Assembly: GCF_002258215.1 (NCBI RefSeq)
Contig: NZ_NEFY01000011.1
Location: 1 to 64,000 of the forward strand
Origin: Marinobacter vinifirmus
Lineage (GTDB): Bacteria > Pseudomonadota > Gammaproteobacteria > Pseudomonadales > Oleiphilaceae
Length of the DNA: 64,000 nt
Reading direction: 5' to 3'
The position numbers and the translations under genes are program-made. Below, piece by piece: positions 1-6,399 of this stretch (its first letter is position 1; every line of letters begins with the position of its first letter). The notes under the pieces are model-generated. The model ran no database searches and was not told where the DNA came from. It saw nothing but the letters and a program-made list of their open reading frames with translations.

Positions 1-1
1 G

Positions 2-160
2 ATGGCGGGCCTGGCGTTTGAAGTGCTTTTGGATACCGGCGTGTTGATTCAGGCCTTGCCGGTCTGGGAGCGTGAATGGGCCAACCCGCAGGGCTACTCC
101 AACCCAGAACTACTCGAAAACATTGTCAGGGACGGCATTGTGCTTTGGCGTGCCGGATAA
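2..160 (+). CDS. nucleotidyltransferase-domain protein, C-terminal end (partial)
   Basis: The reading frame is open from the window edge to a stop at 158-160, giving the last 52 residues of a protein whose start lies outside. The segment DTGVLIQALPVWEREW followed by YSNPELLENI and a short tail ending in LW resembles the C-terminus of small MNT-type (Pol beta superfamily) nucleotidyltransferases, which usually pair with HEPN toxins. The catalytic GSxxxG motif would lie upstream of the window, so activity cannot be judged. Its position at the edge of an integrase-bearing island fits a mobile toxin-antitoxin pair. The HEPN partner is not visible on the right side, so if it exists it lies to the left. 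Confidence 0.55.
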   Translation: MAGLAFEVLLDTGVLIQALPVWEREWANPQGYSNPELLENIVRDGIVLWRAG

Positions 161-199
161 CTGCGCCGCAAACCTCGCATACTGATACTGTCGTAAAAA

Positions 200-778
200 T
201 TAACCACCTCGCTGTACTTGCGCCACTCTTTCCAGCACACGATGAGCCGGCATCAACGGCACCTGACCGGTTCTCGCCAGAACGTCAATCCAGACCTGAT
301 TCCCGCGTTGAATGATCTCGACAGTCCCGATGTGGCCTGACACCACGGCCGAGATACCCGTAATGGTTTGATCTTTTCCCTGGGCCCGGTTCCAGGGCCA
401 GGTGCACTCAATGGCAAAACGCTCTGAGAAAGAACACTCCTGAACGGTGCGCCAGTCGTCGAACGGGCTTTGGGCATGCACCAGCTCGAGCTGTCCGTTC
501 TCGCACTCCAGCGTCATGGTGAGCGGCAGCTGGTAGCGACACTGGGTTGCCAGATTTTTGTAAGAGGCTTCATCCAGGCTCGCGGCCCAGTCACCGCCCA
601 TCCCCCGGTGCTTGTATCGGTTGCGGTTATCCTCAGCGCCGGCGATAAACATCAGCTCATGGGCACCCGACAACGCTGCTTGCAGGGCGTCGAACTCGCC
701 ATGCAGGTCACCACAAACCCAGTCCACCCCGACCGGATTGGCCGCAATAAAGCGGTGTGGAGTCAGTCGCATGCTCAC
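200..778 (-). pseudogene. PPP-family protein phosphatase with internal deletion
   Basis: This 192-residue protein aligns by eye with bacterial lambda-type serine/threonine phosphatases (PrpA/PrpB). The first metal motif GDLHG is present near residue 23, followed by FDALQAAL. The sequence then runs straight into GAHELMFIAG, which looks like the rest of the GNHE motif. The stretch of about 40 residues that should contain GDLVDRGP is missing, and the Asn of GNHE is now Ala. A later histidine (LVHAQSP) and SGHIGT remain. Loss of two ligand motifs by an in-frame deletion predicts an inactive enzyme. The start is a GTG at 778 with GGGAG ten bases upstream. It lies 27 bases downstream of another phosphoesterase gene on the same strand. 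It could instead be a repurposed non-catalytic protein. Confidence 0.6.
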
Positions 779-805
779 CGGATGGGATCTCCCGCGCCTA
801 ATCGT

Positions 806-1603
806 TCACTCACCGTCAACCTCCGGCAGAACCACCACGAGCCGCCCATCGACATTCAACGCCTGACCCTCTCCGAGTGAAATAAGCCAGGGCCAGTCCC
901 ATCGAGTATGGCCGAACACGGTGAGCCCTTGAAAGCCGGTTTCGAGCGATAGCGCGACACCGGGATCACCCCGACGATCCGCCCGTTCCGGGTCGGTTGG
1001 GCCTTGATGGAGTAGCAGGATCTCAGGGGCTTGATCGGTTACCGATTCCAGTGCGGCCAGGAAATCATCTTCGGTTCGCCGTTGATTGCGATTTGGATTG
1101 CCCACGATACCGCTGACGCCACCGACGTTCAGGTTGCCCAACATCCCAACCACCTCGCCATCCAGGAGGGTAGTGTTGTCTGGAAGCGCCTCGGGGTACT
1201 CCATCTGGTCGTGGTTCCCCAGAACGCCGACGACCTCCGGCGTGATCGCAGAAAACGCCTGAAACACCTCGTCCACCGGCCCAGTACCGCCGCGTTTTCG
1301 GCAGTCGGGATAATCGTACAGATCGCCGCACAGAAACACTGCGTCGGGCGCCGGAATGACGCCTTCCCGAGACAATGCCAAAAGTGCTTCAGCCACAGGC
1401 ACGCCGAGCAGCCGATTCTGACCGCCGGCTTCTCGCCCCTGGAGATCGGAGGTCAACACAAGGCTCCTCACATGACTCGGAAGGCCGATGGCATACGCTC
1501 GATAAAACGGCAGGCGATTATGCAGTGGCGCACCGGCCGGGCCGCTGGTGCGGTGTGGCAAGGTGAAAAAGGGTTCCGGGTCGAACCGGGCGATGCGTGG
1601 CAT
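806..1603 (-). CDS. calcineurin-like metallophosphoesterase, ligand variant
   Basis: The 265-residue protein shows the metallophosphoesterase motif order: SDLQGR (motif I), GDLYD (II), GNHD (III), LLLHQGP (IV) and FGHTR (V). Motif I normally reads DxH and motif V GHxH. Here the motif I His is Gln, and the second motif V His is Arg. Motifs II and III are intact, so one metal site may persist. There is no signal peptide. The ATG at 1603 is preceded by a GAGG ribosome-binding sequence. It is followed on the same strand by the deleted PPP phosphatase, so the two were probably co-transcribed. The substrate cannot be inferred. Confidence 0.7.
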   Translation of the reverse strand: MPRIARFDPEPFFTLPHRTSGPAGAPLHNRLPFYRAYAIGLPSHVRSLVLTSDLQGREAGGQNRLLGVPVAEALLALSREGVIPAPDAVFLCGDLYDYPDCRKRGGTGPVDEVFQAFSAITPEVVGVLGNHDQMEYPEALPDNTTLLDGEVVGMLGNLNVGGVSGIVGNPNRNQRRTEDDFLAALESVTDQAPEILLLHQGPTDPERADRRGDPGVALSLETGFQGLTVFGHTRWDWPWLISLGEGQALNVDGRLVVVLPEVDGE

Positions 1604-1637
1604 GGATGGCCTCTACATTTTCGCGATGATGATATTG

Positions 1638-1883
1638 TTACTTATCACGCTCATCCGGTGCCGGTTGCTCGCGGTCTTCCATAAAATCGTCACTGACGCC
1701 ATCAGAGTCGAAATACTCGTCCCAAACCGAATCGGTCGGCCGATCATAGCGTTTGACGGAACCCTTGAGGCGTTCCAGCGGAGTGAGCTCCTGAGGCAAC
1801 GGGTCGGCCAGCTCATCGGCATGGGCGGTGTGGGCATCTAGGCCTTCCAGCAGCTCTTTTTCGGTCGGGCGCTTGGTTGTCAT
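1638..1883 (-). CDS. small acidic protein of unknown function
   Basis: This 81-residue protein starts MTTKRPTEKELLEGLDAHTAHADELAD and ends in a run rich in Asp and Glu. The central part LERLKGSVKRYDRPTD has the feel of small antitoxin-type proteins, but I do not recognise a named family. The ATG at 1883 is preferred over one nine codons upstream because GGAG sits nine bases before it. The gene lies between an HD-domain protein and a phosphoesterase on the same strand, inside the island. No toxin-like partner is evident next to it. Confidence 0.5.
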   Translation of the reverse strand: MTTKRPTEKELLEGLDAHTAHADELADPLPQELTPLERLKGSVKRYDRPTDSVWDEYFDSDGVSDDFMEDREQPAPDERDK

Positions 1884-1932
1884 GATGGCGTACTCCGCTC
1901 GTTGTGTCATCGAAGCCAGTCACCGTTGGTGC

Positions 1933-2886
1933 TCATCCATGAGCGGTAACCGACGGCTTCCAGTATACGTTGTTTCCAAGCCGGCCAAAGCCAACAGGGT
2001 GGCGCTTCCGGTAAGCCTTCCTTTGGTTATCTGCCATGGCACTTTGTGCATCCGCATCTCGAACGTATCGGGCGACGGTCATCGCCGGAGCTGCTCCGTA
2101 CCGCGCGCCGGGTGAGGCGCAAGTCCAGATGTGGCGCAGAGCCAGCGCTGAGTCCGGGTCAACCTTGTCAAGGTAAGCCAGGCCACAGGCGCAAGCCTCC
2201 AGTGTCAGGTCGGCATGATCACACAGCTTTGCCGCAGCTGTAGGCTTACCATGCATGTCATACGTGTAGGTTTTACCGATATCGTGTAGGAGGCCCGCCA
2301 CAAAGCCAAGCTCTCGAAGTTCCCTCGGCATTTCCGGCTCATTGACTTGAATCATCGCCAAGACGTTTTGAGCGACTTCCAGTGAGTGAGCAATCAGCCC
2401 TCCCGGTTCATTATGATGATAGTTCTTGCTGGCTGGTGCTTTGAGAAAGACTTCCAGCCTGTCCCGGCGTTCCAGCACCCGTTTGATGAATTGTTGCAAG
2501 GGCAGGGATGTCAGGGAACGTACTGCCATAATCAGTTGGTCCAGTGCTTCTGGTTTCGGGCAAAAGGTGCGAGGAAGCGTCTGCAGTGCCGGCAAACCGG
2601 CAACGTCTGTCTGCAGCGGGCGGCGGATCTCGGTCAGTAGAATTTCACTGTCTTCTGCACCTACGCACACTTGTCCTTTGACCACCACGAGTTCCATGTG
2701 CCCCAAGTGCTCAGGAATTACGATAGAGCCAATCACCGCCAGCACCACAAGGTCACTGGAACAACTGCTCAGTCGTAGTTTCAGGTATGGAATGCCTTCG
2801 TCATCGAAGCAGGCAACACGACCTGTCAGGCGATAGGTGCCTTTAAAGGTTTCTTGCATCAACGGGCGCAGATCATTCAGTTTCAT
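1933..2886 (-). CDS. HD-domain phosphohydrolase with N-terminal OB-like domain
   Basis: The 317-residue protein has an N-terminal half with beta-strand character (residues about 15-90, OB-fold-like) and a C-terminal HD domain. The HD signature is visible as GGLIAHSLEV, GLLHDIGK and a later CDHADL. This order resembles YhaM-type 3'-5' exoribonucleases and relaxase-associated HD proteins carried on integrative elements. The ATG at 2886 has AAGGAGG six bases upstream, so I prefer it to the GTG one codon earlier. It overlaps the 3' end of the integrase gene by 14 bases, which implies co-transcription and a function tied to the element. The nuclease role is inferred. Confidence 0.65.
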   Translation of the reverse strand: MKLNDLRPLMQETFKGTYRLTGRVACFDDEGIPYLKLRLSSCSSDLVVLAVIGSIVIPEHLGHMELVVVKGQVCVGAEDSEILLTEIRRPLQTDVAGLPALQTLPRTFCPKPEALDQLIMAVRSLTSLPLQQFIKRVLERRDRLEVFLKAPASKNYHHNEPGGLIAHSLEVAQNVLAMIQVNEPEMPRELRELGFVAGLLHDIGKTYTYDMHGKPTAAAKLCDHADLTLEACACGLAYLDKVDPDSALALRHIWTCASPGARYGAAPAMTVARYVRDADAQSAMADNQRKAYRKRHPVGFGRLGNNVYWKPSVTAHG

Positions 2887-4096
2887 CACCTACCTCCTTA
2901 TCGTTTTCGATGACCCGGCTCTGGATAAGACGCTCAAACGCGCTGCCGTCCATGCGAGTCAGGTTTGGAATGTAGCGGGAGTACACTTTGAACAGCATTT
3001 CGGTGGATGAGTGGCCGAGTGTGCGGGCCACCCATTCCGGGTTCTCGCCGGAGGCAAGGAGCAGCGTCGCCGCTGTATGCCGGGTCTGGTAAGGCCGGCG
3101 CTTCTTCAGCTTGAGGTGCTCCAACAGCGGGTACCAGACACGCTTGGTCACATTGTTGTGATCCAGAGGCTCACCCATGCGGTTACAAAACACGAATTTG
3201 CTGAGCTTGCCCGTGGCCTCGTACTGGGTCTTGAGTGCTTCGTACACGGGGCCGAACATGGGGATCTCCCGTTGGGAGCCGTCAGTTTTGGTGTATTCGG
3301 TCTGGCCATGAATGAGAGTTTCACGCACCAGGATTTCCCTTTTTTCGAAATCCACGTACTCCCACTTGAGGCCATCAATCTCGCCCGTGCGCATCCCAGT
3401 GTAGAAACGCACAGCGTAGTAGTTGCGGTAATCTTCCCTGACCGTCTCCAGGATCTTTTCCACTTCATTTAGGGAGAAGGGCTCGATATGCACCTTCTGC
3501 TGTTTGAGTGGCTTGATGTTCAGGTAGGGGTTGGTGAAGTCAAACCGCTCAGCCGCCTCAGTCAGGATCATCCTCAGGATGGTCATGTGGCTGTTGATGG
3601 TTTTGGGGGACATCAAGCCATTAGTACCCCGGCCCTTGCGGCGACCCAGTTTGTTTCGTGCTGCCAGGATATCCGCCTTGGTGATGTCGCCAATGCGCTT
3701 GTTCTTGAAGGCCGGCTTCAAGGATCCGTTCAGAATGGACTCCACGTTCCGGGTGTGGGAGTTGCGCCACTGGATTTTGCACTCGAGGAACCACTGGTCG
3801 GCGAAGTCTGTGAATAGGGGCGTGTCAGTTCCCCCGTTACTATCCGATACGCCAGCACCCCGGTGGGCTGCCTGTTTCTGCTTAATCTTTTGCGGGTTGC
3901 GACTATCTGGAAAATACTCAGCGTAGTTGAAGTCTCCCAAGAGAATCCTGGCTTCAACTTTCTGCAAGAGTGCGTTTACACGCTTACGATTAGCAGGCGT
4001 GTCCGGAAGCGCCGTTTGTTCCCTGCACCGGTGACCCGCGTACATAAAGTCCAGATAAAGCTTCCCGGTTTCTTTTCGCGCTCTGACTTTACCCAT
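2873..4096 (-). CDS. tyrosine recombinase (integrase)
   Basis: This 407-residue protein is a phage/island-type integrase. It has an N-terminal arm-binding region of the DUF3596 type (GKVRARKETGKLYLDF), a SAM-like core-binding domain around residues 90-190, and a C-terminal catalytic domain. Catalytic residues are visible: Arg in GMRTGEIDGL, the HxxR box in RPYQTRHTAA, His in LGHSS and the Tyr nucleophile in KVYSRYI. The ATG at 4096 has GGAG nine bases upstream, and the preceding in-frame ATG lacks one. It is downstream of and overlaps the excisionase-like gene by 8 bases, and upstream of the HD gene. The initiator tRNA about 850 bases away is the likely integration target. It appears intact. 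Confidence 0.93.
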   Translation of the reverse strand: MGKVRARKETGKLYLDFMYAGHRCREQTALPDTPANRKRVNALLQKVEARILLGDFNYAEYFPDSRNPQKIKQKQAAHRGAGVSDSNGGTDTPLFTDFADQWFLECKIQWRNSHTRNVESILNGSLKPAFKNKRIGDITKADILAARNKLGRRKGRGTNGLMSPKTINSHMTILRMILTEAAERFDFTNPYLNIKPLKQQKVHIEPFSLNEVEKILETVREDYRNYYAVRFYTGMRTGEIDGLKWEYVDFEKREILVRETLIHGQTEYTKTDGSQREIPMFGPVYEALKTQYEATGKLSKFVFCNRMGEPLDHNNVTKRVWYPLLEHLKLKKRRPYQTRHTAATLLLASGENPEWVARTLGHSSTEMLFKVYSRYIPNLTRMDGSAFERLIQSRVIENDKEVGDETE

Positions 4097-4334
4097 GGCA
4101 TACCACTCCGCTTGCCATAGGGATAGCCAGATGCTCGTGTTCGCGAGCACCGTCTAGCATTTCTTTTTCCACTTCTTCCCAGAGAAAAAGAATCTTGCGG
4201 CGGCCGAAAGGCTTGATGTAATGCTTGCCCTCGAGGAGAACTGTATCTTTCAAGCACTGACGGATAGTTCTGCAGTCATACTTGATTCGACCGGCCAGTT
4301 CTTCAGTGGTCAGATAGGTGTAAGAGTTTTCCAT
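4089..4334 (-). CDS. excisionase-like helix-turn-helix protein
   Basis: This 81-residue basic protein begins MENSYTYLTTEELAGRIKYD and has a MerR/excisionase-type helix-turn-helix (TTEELAGRIKYDCRTIRQCL) followed by a wing-like HYIKPFGRRKILFLWEEV. Size, fold and position directly before the integrase gene match recombination directionality factors. The ATG at 4334 has AAGGA six to seven bases upstream, and the longer frame has no such site. The coding end overlaps the integrase start by 8 bases, so the two are translationally coupled. The upstream region carries the three operators described below, so the XRE protein probably controls both excision and integration. Confidence 0.75.
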   Translation of the reverse strand: MENSYTYLTTEELAGRIKYDCRTIRQCLKDTVLLEGKHYIKPFGRRKILFLWEEVEKEMLDGAREHEHLAIPMASGVVCHG

Positions 4335-4392
4335 CGAAATATTCCTTCTGTTGCGATACTCTAGATCAACAAAAGACATTCCCCGTATCAGA

Positions 4393-4480
4393 ATGTCATC
4401 CTAAATGACATATTAGGCGATAAAAGAACATTTGCAAGCGCTTTTTGTCATTCTGGATGATATTTTTTCATTAAGGATGA
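4393..4480. promoter_or_regulatory. three operator repeats in the xis/xre divergent region
   Basis: Three inverted repeats share the same geometry, with arms separated by exactly five bases. Site 1 is perfect: ATGTCAT at 4393-4399 and ATGACAT at 4405-4411. Site 2 is TGTCAT at 4446-4451 and ATGATA at 4457-4462. Site 3 is weaker: TTCAT at 4467-4471 and ATGA at 4477-4480, overlapping the ribosome-binding region of the XRE gene. They occupy the space between the divergent excisionase-integrase operon and the XRE gene. This is the layout expected of a Cro/CI-like autorepressor switch. Binding by the XRE protein is inferred. Confidence 0.7.
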
Positions 4481-4487
4481 GTTGGAA

Positions 4488-4697
4488 ATGATTCGATGCC
4501 ACCTGGCCCGCCTCATGGGCGAGCACAAAATGAAAATCGTGGATGTGGCGCGAGAGACCGGCCTGAATCGCAACACGGTGACGCTGCTCTATAAGGAGAC
4601 GGCTCAACGGATTGATCTTGATGCGCTCGACAAACTCTGCAAGCTATTCAAATGTGAAGTGAGCGATCTACTGGAATTTCAGGAAGACCGCCGGTAG
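4488..4697 (+). CDS. XRE/Cro-family transcriptional regulator
   Basis: This 69-residue protein is essentially one helix-turn-helix domain of the Cro/CI type (KMKIVDVARETGLNRNTVTLLYKE), ending SDLLEFQEDRR as is common in small XRE regulators. It is transcribed divergently from the excisionase-integrase genes. The ATG at 4488 is chosen because AGGA sits ten bases upstream. A TTG two codons earlier is the alternative. With three operators in the adjacent divergent region, it probably represses its own promoter and the integration genes. Confidence 0.85.
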   Translation: MIRCHLARLMGEHKMKIVDVARETGLNRNTVTLLYKETAQRIDLDALDKLCKLFKCEVSDLLEFQEDRR

Positions 4698-4752
4698 GTA
4701 GCAACTGAATATGGTGGGGAGATTCCAGAGGGAGAATTGCCAACTGGTGATT

Positions 4753-4880
4753 GGTCAATTTGTCCGCTGAAGAGGTTATTTGGGGGGAGTGACGTAAAAT
4801 GACTTACGGTCAATTTCACCTAACCACCCAAATAGGGGGGCACAAGGATTGGCACATATATGTCACATATACGTCACAGG
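4753..4880. other. candidate recombinase-binding repeats next to the tRNA
   Basis: The 250 bases between the XRE gene and the tRNA hold no gene. GGTCAATTT occurs twice in direct orientation (4753-4761 and 4808-4816). At 4852-4880 there are three units in an 11-base phase: GCACATATATG, TCACATATACG and TCACAGGG. GTGACGT at about 4790 is the inverted form of the ACGTCAC in that array. Helically phased repeats beside the presumed attachment site suggest arm-type or excisionase-binding sites. This is an inference from position only. No second copy of the tRNA 3' end was found in 1-4900. Confidence 0.4.
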
Positions 4881-4902
4881 GAAATTTGGCTACCCCAGAC
4901 GC

Positions 4903-4945
4903 AAAAAAGGCAGACCAGTAAGTGACTGATCTGCCTTTCTTTTTT
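4903..4945. terminator. bidirectional intrinsic terminator downstream of the tRNA
   Basis: The stem 4909-4919 pairs with 4925-4935, 10 of 11 positions matched, with a five-base loop. It is flanked by six A on the left and TTTCTTTTTT on the right. Read on the minus strand it ends the tRNA transcript a few bases after the CCA end. Read on the plus strand it would stop transcripts leaving the island. Confidence 0.88.
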
Positions 4946-4946
4946 A

Positions 4947-5023
<77 letters not shown>

Positions 5024-5072
5024 TCAAAACTGGTTGTTGGCTTCGGGGCTGGCCCCGATCAACGAGGGGCGC

Positions 5073-5101
5073 ATAATACAGCTGGGCAGGGTGCTTGTCA
5101 A
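5073..5101 (-). promoter_or_regulatory. sigma70 promoter of the initiator tRNA
   Basis: On the minus strand TTGACA (5096-5101) and TATTAT (5073-5078) are separated by 17 bases. They are followed by the GC-rich discriminator GCGCCCC typical of stringently controlled stable-RNA promoters. The start would lie about 40 bases before the tRNA. The rest of 5102-5277 shows no gene. Confidence 0.8.
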
Positions 5102-5277
5102 ACCTTACTTAAGACTTTCGTTGTTTACCGTAACCCCTGAAAATACCGCCAGGGTCAGCTGTGAAGGTTGCTTGCATGAAGCCCAAGCATGATTAGGATG
5201 GTAGCAGAAGCCGCCGGGCTCCCACGCCAGAATCGGCAAGCGATGAGACTAAAGTCTACATTTTGAAGGGGCACGCA

Positions 5278-6399
5278 ATGCCAAGATTTCTACACACCGC
5301 CGACTGGCAAATGGGGCGTACCTACAGCCGTTTTGAAACCGAAGACGGTGCAGCGCTGGTGGAAGCCCGGTTCGAGGCCATAGAAAAGCTGGCCCGCCTT
5401 GCCAATGAACATCAGTGCCAGGCGGTGCTGGTGGCCGGTGATGTGTTTGATGCCCAGACGGTATCTGATCGCACCATTCGCCGGGTGTTCAACGCCACCA
5501 GGGCATTCCCTGGCCCCTGGGTGATGCTGCCGGGAAACCATGATGCGGCGCTCGCCGAAAGCGTCTGGACCCGCGCTCAACGGTTGGGTGCCGTGCCGGA
5601 TAACGTGCACCTGGCGCTGGAGCCGGGCGTTATCGAACTGGCTGCCGAAGGCCTCGCCATACTGAACGCACCGCTGACCCAGCGCCATACCTATGGTGAT
5701 CTGACAGAAGCTTTCGGTCGCTACGAGACCCCGGCAGGATTGGTTCGGGTGGGGCTGGCCCACGGCAGCGTGCAGGGATTGCTGGCGGGTGAAATCGATT
5801 CCACCAACCCTATTGCGCCGGACCGGGCACAAGCCAGCAAGCTGGATTACCTGGCATTGGGAGACTGGCACGGTACCAAGGAAATCAACGAACGCACCTG
5901 GTACAGCGGTACCCCGGAGCCGGAGCGGTTCCGGAATAACGAGGCCGGTAATGCCCTGATTGTCGATATTTCCGGCCCGGGCGAGCTGCCGCAGGTTCAG
6001 GTGGTAGCCACCGGTCGTTATCAGTGGCATCAATGGCGGGAAACCCTTTCGGTAGACTCAGACCTGGACCAGTTACTGGAACGCCTGCAAAACCTGCCTG
6101 AATCCTCGGTGGTGGATCTTCGGCTGGATGGCCTGATCACCCTGGCAGGCGAAGAAAAACTTCAGCACGGATTGTCGGTTGCCGAAGCCCGTTTCCGCAG
6201 CATTCGTTGCGAACGCAGTAACCTGCAGCTGGCGCCCACCGACGATGATATTGCCGCCCTGAAAGCCGACGGCTATGTTGGCGATGTGATCGAAACCCTG
6301 CGGGAGCAGCAAGCCGGCGAACAGGGCGAAGTTGCCCGGGATGCCCTGGCCATTCTGGCCTCGATGCTGAAAACACCGGCTCAGGAGGCAGGCCAATGA
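5278..6399 (+). CDS. Mre11/SbcD-like DNA repair exonuclease
   Basis: This 373-residue protein opens with the metallophosphoesterase motif FLHTADWQMG, where the usual DxH reads DWQ as in YhaO-type members. It continues with VAGDVFD and LPGNHD, then AHGSVQG and ALGDWHGTKE. These are the nuclease motifs of the Mre11/SbcD/YhaO group. The C-terminal 120 residues would form the capping domain. The ATG at 5278 has GAAGGGG upstream. The stop overlaps the next gene's start as ATGA, so it should be made with its SMC-like partner. The pair is expected to process broken DNA ends in the cytoplasm. Confidence 0.85.
   Translation: MPRFLHTADWQMGRTYSRFETEDGAALVEARFEAIEKLARLANEHQCQAVLVAGDVFDAQTVSDRTIRRVFNATRAFPGPWVMLPGNHDAALAESVWTRAQRLGAVPDNVHLALEPGVIELAAEGLAILNAPLTQRHTYGDLTEAFGRYETPAGLVRVGLAHGSVQGLLAGEIDSTNPIAPDRAQASKLDYLALGDWHGTKEINERTWYSGTPEPERFRNNEAGNALIVDISGPGELPQVQVVATGRYQWHQWRETLSVDSDLDQLLERLQNLPESSVVDLRLDGLITLAGEEKLQHGLSVAEARFRSIRCERSNLQLAPTDDDIAALKADGYVGDVIETLREQQAGEQGEVARDALAILASMLKTPAQEAGQ

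Noticed and set aside
4413..4607. 64-residue minus-strand frame over the XRE gene and operators
   Set aside because: It overlaps a convincing helix-turn-helix gene and operators, with no ribosome-binding site.
1..4946. Prophage
   Set aside because: Integrase, excisionase and XRE are present, but no replication, capsid, tail or lysis genes are seen in this part; genomic island is the safer term.
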